Assembly (NCBI RefSeq): GCF_963676665.1
Contig: NZ_OY781373.1
Span: 310,001-374,000, forward strand
Direction: 5' to 3'
Length of the DNA stretch: 64,000 nt
Origin: an uncultured Tolumonas sp.
Lineage (GTDB): Bacteria > Pseudomonadota > Gammaproteobacteria > Enterobacterales > Aeromonadaceae
The position numbers and the translations under genes are program-made. Positions 47,900 to 56,687 of the stretch are shown here, in pieces. Below the pieces are notes generated by a model, which saw only the letters and a program-made list of their open reading frames with translations, was not told where the DNA came from and searched no databases. Position 1 is the stretch's first letter, and every line of letters starts with the position of its first letter.

Positions 47900-49543
47900 T
47901 CAATCGACGACTAACGTTAATTTATTCTCTTCATTAAATAAAACTACTTGGTTGCGGCCATTATTTTTGGCTTTATACAAGGCGGTATCGGCGCGGATTA
48001 ATGCTGCCTCTGCAACTAAGTCATTATCGGCGACACATGAAATACCGAAGCTGGCGGTGATCATGAGTGGCATATCGGAAGCACCAGCTAACTGAAAAGG
48101 CGTGCCGTTAATTATCTGTTGCAGCAGTTCCGTTCTTTTTCTGGCATCGAGAGGGTAGGTTTCCGGCATCAGGATGGCAAATTCTTCTCCGCCGATACGC
48201 GCTAGGAAATCTGTTTTACGAATATGATCGCGTAAACGCCAGGCAAATTCGGTTAATACATGATCACCGGTAGCATGACCAAAGGTATCGTTGATCCGCT
48301 TGAACCAGTCAATATCAATCATTACCACACTGAACGGGTGTCGATAGCGTAGAAAACGCTGAAATTCTTGCGTCATTCTCAGATCAAATGCACGGCGGTT
48401 GGCTAAGCCAGTTAACGCATCTGTTTCGGATAGGTGACGTAGTTGCTGTTCTGCTTGCTGACGCGCGGTGACTTCGCGTTGCAACCGGCGGTTGGTGCGG
48501 TAAATCCAAGTGCTTATCCCTGCCAGTAATAATGCCAATAAAGATGAAATGGTGGCAATGCGCAGATAGCGCGACATGTTCGGCTGATAATTATCGCTAT
48601 TGTATATGAATCGACTTAGCATGTGCTCATCAACAATGCGTTGATGTTCGGTCATTACTTCGGCAATTCGCAACCAACGCCCTGGGTTCATGTGCCCAAT
48701 TTCGATAATATCGGGCTGCATGAGATTCCACATGGCCTTGGCTTCAAAGCGCAGATGGCCACGTGTTTTCTGTGGCGCGTATTTTTGCATGATCAAATCG
48801 ATGATTTCTTCCGGATTCGCCATAGCATAACGCCAGCCATCCATGCTTGCCTTGCGAAAAGCGGCTACTCGCTCGGGATGATCTTTCAGCTCACTCTGGG
48901 AGGTAAACAAAACATCACCGTAAAAATCAATGCCATAAGTGCGAGGATCGATCAGTCGGTAGGGAATGCCTTTTTGTTCCAACAGATAAGGCTCGTTGGT
49001 CACGTAACCATCGTAGGCGTCAATTTTTCCATCGATAAGCGGTTGCAAATCAAAGCCTGTCTGGATGAGATTGAGTTTTTCTGGCGGGATGCCTTCGGCA
49101 CGAAAAGGTTCTAATAGCTCCAGACTTTCACTTAATGGAAAAACAGTCATGAGCCGTTTTTTCATCATATCGTGAATGTTCTTAATATCGGATTTTTCCA
49201 GCACGATCCAACTGACTGCAGAATGTTGTAATGTCGCGGCGAGTACGACCACTGGTTTACCGTTCAGGTAATCCAGCACCAATCCTGAATTAGATATTCC
49301 ATATTGGGCATCACCTTTAACCACTGCATCGACCGGTGAAACAAATGAACCGTTGTAACCATTCGGGCGTAATTCGACATCCAACCCTGCTGCCTTATAA
49401 AAGCCTTTTTCAACCGCAGCGTAATAACCAGCAAACTGAAACTGATTCACCCATTTCAACTGCACAACAATATGTTCAGCAGCAAAGGACAAGGGGCTAA
49501 AACAGAATACAAAGAAGAATGCTATCCACCGGGAACCTGCCAT
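47900..49543 (-). CDS. Diguanylate cyclase with periplasmic NMT1/THI5-type ligand-binding domain
   Basis: A 547-aa sensor enzyme: signal peptide (about 1-21), a periplasmic NMT1/THI5-like substrate-binding fold (about 24-320; LKWVNQFQFAGYYAAVEKGFYKAAGLDVELRPNG), one membrane helix (about 328-348), a short linker and a GGDEF domain (about 370-540). The active site reads GGEEF at 451-455, with a RxxD product-inhibition site at 442-445 (RKTD, five residues before), so it should be active and feedback-controlled. The binding-fold family usually recognises thiamine-precursor or sulfonate-type molecules; the ligand here is unknown. Confidence 0.92.
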   Translation of the reverse strand: MAGSRWIAFFFVFCFSPLSFAAEHIVVQLKWVNQFQFAGYYAAVEKGFYKAAGLDVELRPNGYNGSFVSPVDAVVKGDAQYGISNSGLVLDYLNGKPVVVLAATLQHSAVSWIVLEKSDIKNIHDMMKKRLMTVFPLSESLELLEPFRAEGIPPEKLNLIQTGFDLQPLIDGKIDAYDGYVTNEPYLLEQKGIPYRLIDPRTYGIDFYGDVLFTSQSELKDHPERVAAFRKASMDGWRYAMANPEEIIDLIMQKYAPQKTRGHLRFEAKAMWNLMQPDIIEIGHMNPGRWLRIAEVMTEHQRIVDEHMLSRFIYNSDNYQPNMSRYLRIATISSLLALLLAGISTWIYRTNRRLQREVTARQQAEQQLRHLSETDALTGLANRRAFDLRMTQEFQRFLRYRHPFSVVMIDIDWFKRINDTFGHATGDHVLTEFAWRLRDHIRKTDFLARIGGEEFAILMPETYPLDARKRTELLQQIINGTPFQLAGASDMPLMITASFGISCVADNDLVAEAALIRADTALYKAKNNGRNQVVLFNEENKLTLVVD

Positions 49544-49720
49544 CAGTCTGTCCTTTTACATGCGGTGAAACTTACGCTATTGATTAAAAAGGGAATGCCG
49601 AAAAGCCCTCGTCAGTAGTATAGATGTTTGTAGCAGACAAGGTCATGTGATGACAAAACTTATTATGGTCAAACGTTAAAACAAGCAAAAAGGGGCTCAT
49701 TTGGCGTATTTTGTTTATTC

Positions 49721-49736
49721 TGTGATTTAAGTCACT
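49721..49736. promoter_or_regulatory. CRP-like site 1
   Basis: TGTGATTTAAGTCACT matches the CRP consensus TGTGA-N6-TCACA with one change in the right arm. It is the most upstream of three sites in front of mtlA. Confidence 0.65.
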
Positions 49737-49765
49737 CTTTGTGGTTGGAGCGGAGAGTGAGAATT

Positions 49766-49781
49766 AGTGATTCAAATCACA
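49766..49781. promoter_or_regulatory. CRP-like site 2
   Basis: AGTGATTCAAATCACA matches TGTGA-N6-TCACA with one change in the left arm; its centre is 45 bases downstream of site 1. Confidence 0.65.
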
Positions 49782-49839
49782 AAAAATGGGGGTTGGAGCA
49801 GTGTTGGGATGCTAATTAGCCAACTCGTTGCTGTTTTTG

Positions 49840-49855
49840 TGTGATCAATATCACG
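49840..49855. promoter_or_regulatory. CRP-like site 3, promoter-proximal
   Basis: TGTGATCAATATCACG, one mismatch from the CRP consensus. Centre-to-centre distance from site 2 is 74 bases (about seven helical turns). It lies about 43 bases before the start predicted from the AATAAT -10 at 49879, a class II-like arrangement. Confidence 0.7.
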
Positions 49856-50024
49856 ATAAAGCTGGGTGGAACGCCATGAATAATTGACGTGCTTCACAAA
49901 AGCCCCCGTTCTCAAACCTAATTGTGTAGAAAGTGATAGATTTATTAGTGAGACAAAACAAATCGCGGATCGGCAAATCCGCTATCACAATCCACCATTA
50001 ATCAGGCATCGAACGGGGTGTTTT

Positions 50025-51941
50025 ATGCTATCACCAGATACCAAGGTCAAGATACAAAATTTTGGCCGTTTTCTCTCCAACATGGTTATGCCCAACATTG
50101 GCGCATTTATCGCGTGGGGGTTTATTACGGCGTTGTTTATTCCAACCGGCTGGCTGCCAAATGAAACGTTAGCCAAACTAGTTGGTCCAATGATTATGTA
50201 CCTGTTGCCATTACTGATCGGTTATACCGGCGGTAAATTAGTTGGCGGCGAACGTGGCGCGGTAGTGGGTGCGGTTACCACTATGGGTGTTATCGTTGGT
50301 ACGGATATTCCAATGTTCATGGGCGCGATGATGGCTGGCCCACTGGGCGGCTGGGCGATCAAACACTTTGACCGTGCTATCGAAGGTAAAGTGAAAAGCG
50401 GTTTTGAGATGCTGGTTAACAACTTCTCTGCCGGTCTTATCGGTATGGCGTTGGCAATCGTTTCTTTCTATCTGATTGGACCATTTGTTAAAGGTCTGTC
50501 TACTGCGTTGGCCGCTGGAGTAGGTTTCCTGGTTGCTCATAGCCTGTTACCACTGACCTCTATCTTTGTTGAACCTGCGAAAATTCTGTTCCTGAACAAC
50601 GCAATCAACCACGGTATCTTCTCACCACTGGGTATTCAACAAGCTGCTGAACATGGCAAGTCGATCTTCTTCCTGATCGAAGCTAACCCAGGCCCAGGTT
50701 TCGGTATCCTGCTGGCATACATGATGTTTGGTCGTGGTAACGCTAAACAATCAGCTGCTGGCGCGTCTATCATTCACTTCCTGGGTGGTATTCACGAAAT
50801 CTACTTCCCATACGTACTGATGAACCCACGTCTGATCCTGGCTGTTATCGCTGGTGGTATGACTGGTGTGTTCACTCTGACCGTATTCGGCGCTGGTCTG
50901 GTATCTCCTGCATCTCCAGGTTCTATCTTCGCCGTGCTGTTGATGACACCAAAAGATTCTATCTTCGGTGTACTGTGTTCTGTCACTGCAGCTACCACAG
51001 TTTCGTTCCTGGTTGCTTCTGTGTTCGTTCGTCAACAAGCGTCGAATACTAAAGAAGACCTGGAAGGCGCTACTCGCAAAATGAAAGACATGAAACAACA
51101 AAGCAAAGGTGTTTCTGTTGCTGCGAATGACGATGGTCACTCAGCTCTGACTGCAAAACACATTGTGGTTGCGTGTGATGCTGGCATGGGTTCTAGCGCG
51201 ATGGGTGCAAGCCTGCTGCGTAAGAAAGTTGAGAAAGCCGGCTTGCCAATTACCGTGGTAAACCAAGCGATCAATAATCTGGATGACAAAGCGGACATCG
51301 TGATCACGCACCGTGACCTGACTGACCGAGCTCGTCGTCATGCACCAAATGCTAAGCATATTTCTCTGAATAACTTCTTAGATAATCAGCTGTATGACAA
51401 CCTGATCGCTCGTTTACAGGAGGCTGGCGAAGGCCGACTCCCAAAGGCGGTAGCCGCTAACGATAACTCTTATCGTGGCGAAGATCTGACTCCAGCTCTG
51501 TTTACGTTAGGTGTTCAGCATGTACGTCTTGGCCTGAAAGCCGACAATAAAGAAGCTGCTATTCGTTTAGCGGGTGAAATGTTGGTTGCGAATGGCTGTG
51601 TTGAACCAGAATATGTTGATGCGATGTTAGCGCGTGAAAAACTCGTATCAACCTATCTGGGCGAATCAATCGCCGTACCGCACGGCACGATTGATGCGAA
51701 AGATAAAGTGAAAAAAACCGGTGTTGTTATTTGCCAATACCCTGCCGGCGTGCAATTTGGTCCAGAAAAAGATGAAGTAGCGCGTCTGGTCATTGGTATT
51801 GCAGCTCGTAATGATGAGCATCTGCAAGTGATCAACAACCTGACTCGCACTCTGGATGATCCATCGCTGATCGAGCGTTTAGCAACCACTACGGATGTCA
51901 ATTTCGTACTGGAACTGCTCAGCGGTCATCGCGCAGCGTAA
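50025..51941 (+). CDS. mtlA: Mannitol PTS permease, EIICBA (MtlA)
   Basis: Mannitol-specific enzyme II of 638 aa that takes up mannitol as mannitol 1-phosphate. I chose ATG 50025, where the family start MLSPDTKVKIQNFGRFLSNMVMPNIGAFIAWG begins; the frame is open 47 codons upstream without resemblance. EIIC (about 1-340, polytopic), EIIB (about 375-465, active Cys in VVACDAGMGSSAMGA) and EIIA (about 495-635, His in SIAVPHGT) are all present. It is followed by a terminator-like hairpin and mtlD. Confidence 0.97.
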   Translation: MLSPDTKVKIQNFGRFLSNMVMPNIGAFIAWGFITALFIPTGWLPNETLAKLVGPMIMYLLPLLIGYTGGKLVGGERGAVVGAVTTMGVIVGTDIPMFMGAMMAGPLGGWAIKHFDRAIEGKVKSGFEMLVNNFSAGLIGMALAIVSFYLIGPFVKGLSTALAAGVGFLVAHSLLPLTSIFVEPAKILFLNNAINHGIFSPLGIQQAAEHGKSIFFLIEANPGPGFGILLAYMMFGRGNAKQSAAGASIIHFLGGIHEIYFPYVLMNPRLILAVIAGGMTGVFTLTVFGAGLVSPASPGSIFAVLLMTPKDSIFGVLCSVTAATTVSFLVASVFVRQQASNTKEDLEGATRKMKDMKQQSKGVSVAANDDGHSALTAKHIVVACDAGMGSSAMGASLLRKKVEKAGLPITVVNQAINNLDDKADIVITHRDLTDRARRHAPNAKHISLNNFLDNQLYDNLIARLQEAGEGRLPKAVAANDNSYRGEDLTPALFTLGVQHVRLGLKADNKEAAIRLAGEMLVANGCVEPEYVDAMLAREKLVSTYLGESIAVPHGTIDAKDKVKKTGVVICQYPAGVQFGPEKDEVARLVIGIAARNDEHLQVINNLTRTLDDPSLIERLATTTDVNFVLELLSGHRAA

Positions 51942-51947
51942 CAGCAG

Positions 51948-51973
51948 GAAGGCCACTGCGGTGGCCTTCTTTC
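51948..51973 (+). terminator. Hairpin between mtlA and mtlD
   Basis: GAAGGCCAC (51948-51956), loop TGCG, GTGGCCTTC (51961-51969), then TTTCC. It is a moderate terminator that would lower mtlD relative to mtlA. Confidence 0.75.
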
Positions 51974-51998
51974 CCCGGATCTTAAGGAGTAAAAATAA

Positions 51999-53150
51999 AT
52001 GAAAGCATTACATTTTGGCGCTGGAAATATTGGTCGTGGTTTCATCGGTAAATTGCTGTCAGAATCAGACGCAGAGCTGACCTTTGCTGATGCCAATACT
52101 CAACTGGTTGATCAGCTAAATCATTCTCAGGAATATCAGGTGCGTGTGGTGGGCGATGCCCAGCATACCGATGTTATTCGCCATATTGCTGCTGTTCAGG
52201 CGAACAGTGACGATGTGATTAATCAGATTATCAAAGCAGATATCATTACCACCGCAGTTGGCCCACAAGTGCTGGCCAAAATTGCGGCGACCATTGCCAA
52301 AGGTTTACAGCTGCGCTTTGAACAAGGCAACATGGCTCCGGTTAATATCATTGCCTGTGAAAATATGGTGCGTGGCACTAGCCAGCTGAAGCAAGCCGTT
52401 TTGGCAGCATTACCCGCAGAATTCCATGCTTTATTGGAAACGCATGTTGGGTTTGTTGATTCAGCCGTTGACCGTATCGTTCCTCCTGCCGCCGCGAATG
52501 AAGAAGATCCTCTGGCGGTGACGGTTGAAAGTTTTAGTGAATGGATTGTTGATAAAAACCAGTTCCGCGGAGAGATCCCTCCTGTTCAGGGAATGGAACT
52601 GACTGACAATTTGCTCGCCTACGTTGAACGTAAATTGTTTACGCTGAATACCGGTCATATTGTTACCGCCTATTTAGGTAAGCTGGCCGGTTATAAAACT
52701 ATTCGTGAAGCCATTGCTGACGAAGAGATTCAGAACACTGTACGTCAGGCAATGCAGGAAAGTGGTGAGGTGTTAGTGGCGCGTTATGGTTTTGATCGCC
52801 AGTTGCACCACGCCTATATCGAGAAGATCCTGACTCGTTTTGCAAACCCTTATCTGGTGGATGAAATTGACCGTGTAGGTCGACAGCCTCTGCGTAAACT
52901 GGGTGCGGAAGACCGTTTAACTAAACCATTGCTGGGTACGCTGGAATATGGGTTACCTAATGCAGCATTACTGAAAGGCATTGCGGCTGCGTTGCATTAT
53001 CAGAATGCAGATGATCCACAGGCGGTTGAATTACAAGGTTGGATTGAGCAAGAGGGGGTGGAAGCCGCGTTATTACGCGCGACTGGCCTGAAAGCAGATG
53101 AGCCTTGTGTGGCAACGATTGTGGCTGAATATCAGCGCATGGCTAAATGA
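51999..53150 (+). CDS. mtlD: Mannitol-1-phosphate 5-dehydrogenase
   Basis: NAD-dependent enzyme converting mannitol 1-phosphate to fructose 6-phosphate; 383 aa. It starts [20 protein letters not shown], the NAD-binding loop, and has [12 protein letters not shown] and the [16 protein letters not shown] motif with the catalytic lysine region. AAGGAG precedes ATG 51999. It completes the entry of mannitol into glycolysis. Confidence 0.97.
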   Translation: MKALHFGAGNIGRGFIGKLLSESDAELTFADANTQLVDQLNHSQEYQVRVVGDAQHTDVIRHIAAVQANSDDVINQIIKADIITTAVGPQVLAKIAATIAKGLQLRFEQGNMAPVNIIACENMVRGTSQLKQAVLAALPAEFHALLETHVGFVDSAVDRIVPPAAANEEDPLAVTVESFSEWIVDKNQFRGEIPPVQGMELTDNLLAYVERKLFTLNTGHIVTAYLGKLAGYKTIREAIADEEIQNTVRQAMQESGEVLVARYGFDRQLHHAYIEKILTRFANPYLVDEIDRVGRQPLRKLGAEDRLTKPLLGTLEYGLPNAALLKGIAAALHYQNADDPQAVELQGWIEQEGVEAALLRATGLKADEPCVATIVAEYQRMAK

Positions 53151-53157
53151 TGTAATG

Positions 53158-53190
53158 AAGAGAGAGGGTATGCCCTCTCTCTTGCTTTTA
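53158..53190 (+). terminator. Terminator after mtlD
   Basis: AAGAGAGAGGG (53158-53168) pairs with CCCTCTCTCTT (53173-53183) around TATG, followed by GCTTTTA. An 11-bp stem lies before mtlR, so mtlR may depend on read-through or its own promoter. Confidence 0.8.
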
Positions 53191-53279
53191 GATAATTAAA
53201 TTAATAACAAATTTATAACAATAACAATCAAAAAGGGCGACGGGTCAGATTTCTGGTTTTCCACATAAGATCAAACAAT

Positions 53280-53816
53280 ATGAATAAAGTGAAAGCACCA
53301 ACTTATCAGGAAGACGCCGTTTTTGAGCGTCTGACCGAACCGGAGAATCCGCGAGGATTCTTCCTCGAAGTAGTCGATATGCTGGAGGAAGGCGTCGATC
53401 AATTGATGCGCCGTGCTTTTCGTCAGGAAGAGTATGCGGTCAAATATGCGATTGAGCCGTTATTAAATGGTAAAGGTCCTTTGGCTGACCTTAATGTCCG
53501 TTTGAAGCTTATTTTTGCCTTGGGTTTGATCTCGCTGGAATTATCGCAAGATATTGAACGTTATATTCGTATTCGTGATTTCTTGGTCAGTGATATTCAT
53601 GATCACCGGTTTGGTGAACCTTGCGTGCGCGAGCAGATTGATAAATTACATGGCTTACAGCAGATCAGTATGATGCAGGTAGAAGAGCCGGATGAAAAAG
53701 CCGACCTCATGTTGCAGCAATTACAGTTAAATCGTCGCGATCAGGTGATCCGTTCGGCGCTGCTGCTGGCGGTTTCTTCGGTGTTATCTGAACTGAACAA
53801 AGACAGCCCGATTTGA
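53280..53816 (+). CDS. mtlR: Mannitol operon repressor MtlR
   Basis: A 178-aa all-helical MtlR-family regulator (FERLTEPENPRGFFLEVVDMLEEGVDQLMRRAFRQEE; LADLNVRLKLIFALGLISLELSQDIERYIRIRD). E. coli MtlR represses mtl expression although it has no classical DNA-binding motif. Order mtlA-mtlD-mtlR is conserved. Its original downstream terminator appears to have been split by the neighbouring insertion sequence. Confidence 0.93.
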   Translation: MNKVKAPTYQEDAVFERLTEPENPRGFFLEVVDMLEEGVDQLMRRAFRQEEYAVKYAIEPLLNGKGPLADLNVRLKLIFALGLISLELSQDIERYIRIRDFLVSDIHDHRFGEPCVREQIDKLHGLQQISMMQVEEPDEKADLMLQQLQLNRRDQVIRSALLLAVSSVLSELNKDSPI

Positions 53817-53928
53817 AAGGGTAACAGCATGCGGAAGCGTTTTGCTTCCATTGCTGATGGGGTTAATTGTTTAGATTTGTTTAGAACATGAAAAACAGGT
53901 AAAGCATTGACATGCACAGGTTAAAAAT

Positions 53929-53951
53929 AACCTTATCTATTATGAGAGTCT
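53929..53951. repeat. Left half of the split hairpin plus target-site duplicate
   Basis: AACCTTATCTATT (53929-53941) is the left arm of a perfect inverted repeat. ATGAGAGTCT (53942-53951) is the first copy of the 10-base target-site duplication. The matching right copy and right arm lie at 55339-55361. Upstream, from 53817, only AT-rich intergenic sequence and a weak GGAAGC/GCTTCC hairpin at 53833-53849 are seen. Confidence 0.9.
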
Positions 53952-55338
53952 CATAGACAGGATCTTAAGCGATAACTCTTTATTTCAGATAGAAAAATGG
54001 CCTCATTTATGATCAGATAATCGTCGCCAAACCATTTCTCATCAACCATGAAGCCGATGACGATTATCTCCTTAAAACACCAATTATCGCAATTCTTCTG
54101 TCCAGATTTTATAACCAGAGTCGCCAGACGTACTGGCTTCTTAAAACGTGAACGGACCATTGAACCTCAATCGTTAGTCCTGAGTCTGCTTGCTGCGCTC
54201 AGTAAAGGGAATTGTCATGCTATCGCGGATCTTCATCGACAATTCAATGGAATGAGTCTCAGTGAAAAACAGTTTGTGGCTTATAAGCCCTTTCATAATC
54301 AATTACGAAAACCGGCGTTTGCACAATTAATGCAACAGTTAACCGAGTTTGCTATTGCGCAGTTTGTTTTGGCACTGAAAGCAAAGTTGCCCACCAAACT
54401 CGACTGTTTTGACGATATCCTGTTACAGGATGGCAGTTCTTTCCGAGTTCATGATGGCTTAGCGGAAGTTTTCCCAAGTCGATTTCCAACCCATCCGGCG
54501 GCGATTGAATGTCATATGACGTTATCGCTAAAACATCAAATGCCAAAAGCCATGATGATCACCGCCGATACAGCTTCAGAGCGGGCGTATTTGCCGAAAA
54601 CAGAACTGATGCGCAATCAGTTGCTGCTGGCGGATGCCGGGTATGTAGACTTCAAGTATTTCAGTCAGTTATCTGAACATGGCGGTTCATTCATCGTCAG
54701 AGGCGGTAAAAACCTCAATCCAGTGATAATCGAAGCACGCAATGGTCAGGGTCGGATATTACCCAAACTCGCCGGTCTGAAACTCAAAGAAATCGACCGA
54801 AAAATGAATCGCTCAGAGGTTTTGGACTTAAAAATCAAGCGAGGCGCGGATGAATTCCGGTTAGTCCGTCGTTGGTTTGCAGAAGAAAAACGATTTTGTA
54901 TCTGGGTCACCAATTTACCAGCAACAACGTGGTCAGCCGATGAGATCATGATGATTTACCGGTGTCGTTGGCAGGTTGAGTTACTGTTTAAAGAGCTGAA
55001 ATCCGATACAAACTGGCGAAGTTTTGCAACGGGCCAACAAGCCATCATGAAAGGATTGGTCTGGGCCAGTTTGCTGGCATTGATCATCCGCAGGTACATC
55101 GCGATGCAAAGTATGCCATCCGCTTCGGTGTACAAAGCAGGGAAGAATGTTGATGTTTGGTTGTTACCACTACTGGAGGCTTATATTCATCAAGCATGGT
55201 TGGAAATAACGGCTCGGCTGGAATGGGCTATAGCGTATATATCAAAGAATGCGAAAAAAGCCCAACAAAGAAAAGCCAAGAAAAATAGGACCTTAGATGG
55301 AATTTTTGAAATGTTTAATTCTTAAGGTCCAGTCTATG
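53952..55338 (+). mobile_element. IS4-family insertion sequence, complete (1387 bp)
   Basis: Complete element bounded by 18-base terminal inverted repeats, CATAGACAGGATCTTAAG (53952-53969) and, on the opposite strand, CATAGACTGGACCTTAAG (55321-55338), with two mismatches. The CTTAAG inner end is typical of IS4/IS231-type ends. A perfect 10-base direct repeat, ATGAGAGTCT, flanks it on both sides, so it arrived by transposition and probably recently. It encodes one intact transposase. Confidence 0.95.
54048..55325 (+). CDS. IS4-family transposase
   Basis: DDE transposase of 425 aa with no frameshift. The C-terminal YREK signature of the IS4 family is exact: Tyr304-x2-Arg307-x3-Glu311-x6-Lys318 in YRCRWQVELLFKELK. 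The first two catalytic aspartates lie in LLQDGSSFRVHDG and LLLADAGYVDFKYF. The N-terminal region is helical and DNA-binding-like, and the C-end is Lys-rich. The stop codon lies inside the right terminal repeat. ATG 54048 is the first start; ATG 54057 is an alternative. Confidence 0.95.
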   Translation: MKPMTIISLKHQLSQFFCPDFITRVARRTGFLKRERTIEPQSLVLSLLAALSKGNCHAIADLHRQFNGMSLSEKQFVAYKPFHNQLRKPAFAQLMQQLTEFAIAQFVLALKAKLPTKLDCFDDILLQDGSSFRVHDGLAEVFPSRFPTHPAAIECHMTLSLKHQMPKAMMITADTASERAYLPKTELMRNQLLLADAGYVDFKYFSQLSEHGGSFIVRGGKNLNPVIIEARNGQGRILPKLAGLKLKEIDRKMNRSEVLDLKIKRGADEFRLVRRWFAEEKRFCIWVTNLPATTWSADEIMMIYRCRWQVELLFKELKSDTNWRSFATGQQAIMKGLVWASLLALIIRRYIAMQSMPSASVYKAGKNVDVWLLPLLEAYIHQAWLEITARLEWAIAYISKNAKKAQQRKAKKNRTLDGIFEMFNS

Positions 55339-55361
55339 ATGAGAGTCTAATAGATAAGGTT
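55339..55361. repeat. Right target-site duplicate plus right half of the split hairpin
   Basis: ATGAGAGTCT (55339-55348) repeats the ten bases left of the element. AATAGATAAGGTT (55349-55361) is the exact reverse complement of the left arm at 53929-53941. Joined without the IS they make a 13-bp stem with a 10-base loop, 16 bases beyond the end of the minus-strand ATPase gene. Confidence 0.92.
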
Positions 55362-55376
55362 TTGGTATTTTCTATA

Positions 55377-56678
55377 TTATTCATCACTTGGCAGCATTAA
55401 CCGGCCAGTATGGAAATCATATTCATACACTTCGCCATAACGTCCCCATTCAATAGCCACACTCAGCACGCGTTCGGCTTCGTCTTTTTTCATGTGTTCT
55501 TCCAACAATTCCAGGAATTGTTTCTCCGGTAACGCGCCGCTGCTTTCATGCTCCAGCTTATTCCGGATCTGCGAGGCGAGTGGCACATGTGTTAACAATT
55601 GTTGGCCGAAAATTTCTTGGCGCAGAGTCTGTTCACCCTCAATGTAATGACGGCCTAATTGTGTCAGCGCAATATCGCCTTTTTCGATCTGAACGAATCC
55701 AAGCAATCCGAGCGCTTCATAGGTCGGGAACAATTCTACGTCTGACAACTCTGCCTCTTCGGCCAGTTGCGGCAAATCAGCTCGACCATTAAATGGTGCA
55801 TCATTCAATAATTCCAGCAAACCTTCCATACGGGCAACGTCGGTTGGTGGCAGACGATAGCCCATATGCAGGCCGGTTGGCGCCCCCGCCACGGCACCAG
55901 GAGCAGGCGCTGGGCGCATAGTCATCATGTCGTACACTTGATCGATCAAGGCGCGTACTTCGGGATCATCCACATCGCGAGGTTGCGGTAGATCGATTTT
56001 CACTTCGCTGCGAATACGGCCCGGATCGCTGGATAAAATCAGAATGCGATCGGCCATCATCACCGCTTCTTCAATGTTGTGCGACACAATCAAAATGCCT
56101 TTGGTCGACAGCCGTTTTTCCTGCCACAGCTCCAGCATATCGTTACGCAGCGTTTCACCGGTCAACACGTCGAGCGCTGAAAAAGCTTCATCCATCAGCA
56201 GAATATCGGGGTTGGTGACCAAGGCGCGGGCAATACCAACACGCTGGCGCATCCCACCGGATAACTCACGTGGTAACGCGCCACCGAAACCGGCCAGACC
56301 GATCAGCTCCAGCATGGCATCGGCGCGTTTTTCCCGCTCTGCTGCTGGCACACCTTGCGCTTCCAGCCCCAGTTCGACGTTTTGCTGCACGGTCAGCCAA
56401 GGGAATAACGCAAATGATTGAAACACCATAGCGATGCCGGAGACCGGGCCATAGATACTTTTTTCACGATAATTGACTAAACCCTGATCGGCGGGAATAA
56501 GCCCAGCAATAATGCGTAATAGCGTCGATTTACCAGAGCCGGATTTACCGAGCAATGCTACGATCTCGCCGTCATGCAGGGTGAAATTGACATTTTCCAG
56601 CACGCTGCGGGCCGTGCCATCGGAGGTACGGAAGGACTTGGCGACGCCTTCCAGGTTAATCAATGCAGATTGGTTCAT
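55377..56678 (-). CDS. ABC transporter ATP-binding protein, NitT/TauT type with C-terminal AAA-associated domain
   Basis: A 433-aa ATPase. The ABC domain (about 1-240) has Walker A GKSGSGKST (44-52), signature LSGGMRQRVGIARAL and Walker B ILLMDEAFSALD, closest in style to nitrate/taurine/sulfonate importers. The remaining ~190 residues (about 265-433) are a helical extension with winged-helix look (LPQLAEEAELSDVELFPTYEALGLLGFVQIEKGDIALTQLG), the AAA-associated domain seen in some of these transporters. It lies nine bases after the permease gene. The substrate is unknown. Confidence 0.9.
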   Translation of the reverse strand: MNQSALINLEGVAKSFRTSDGTARSVLENVNFTLHDGEIVALLGKSGSGKSTLLRIIAGLIPADQGLVNYREKSIYGPVSGIAMVFQSFALFPWLTVQQNVELGLEAQGVPAAEREKRADAMLELIGLAGFGGALPRELSGGMRQRVGIARALVTNPDILLMDEAFSALDVLTGETLRNDMLELWQEKRLSTKGILIVSHNIEEAVMMADRILILSSDPGRIRSEVKIDLPQPRDVDDPEVRALIDQVYDMMTMRPAPAPGAVAGAPTGLHMGYRLPPTDVARMEGLLELLNDAPFNGRADLPQLAEEAELSDVELFPTYEALGLLGFVQIEKGDIALTQLGRHYIEGEQTLRQEIFGQQLLTHVPLASQIRNKLEHESSGALPEKQFLELLEEHMKKDEAERVLSVAIEWGRYGEVYEYDFHTGRLMLPSDE

Positions 56679-56687
56679 GATCTCTCC

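Larger units (their letters stand above)
49544..50024 (+). promoter_or_regulatory. Mannitol operon control region (481 bases)
   Basis: Gene-free region between the divergent GGDEF gene and mtlA. It holds three CRP-like palindromes (listed separately), a possible -10 (AATAAT at 49879-49884) about 37 bases after the last CRP site centre, and a leader of about 135 bases before mtlA. The half nearest the GGDEF gene (49544-49700) shows nothing I can name beyond AT-rich sequence that must include that gene's own promoter. Confidence 0.6.

Noticed and set aside
49884-50024. N-terminal extension of MtlA
   Set aside because: The 47 extra codons have no family resemblance and lie in the operon leader; ATG 50025 gives the normal MtlA start.
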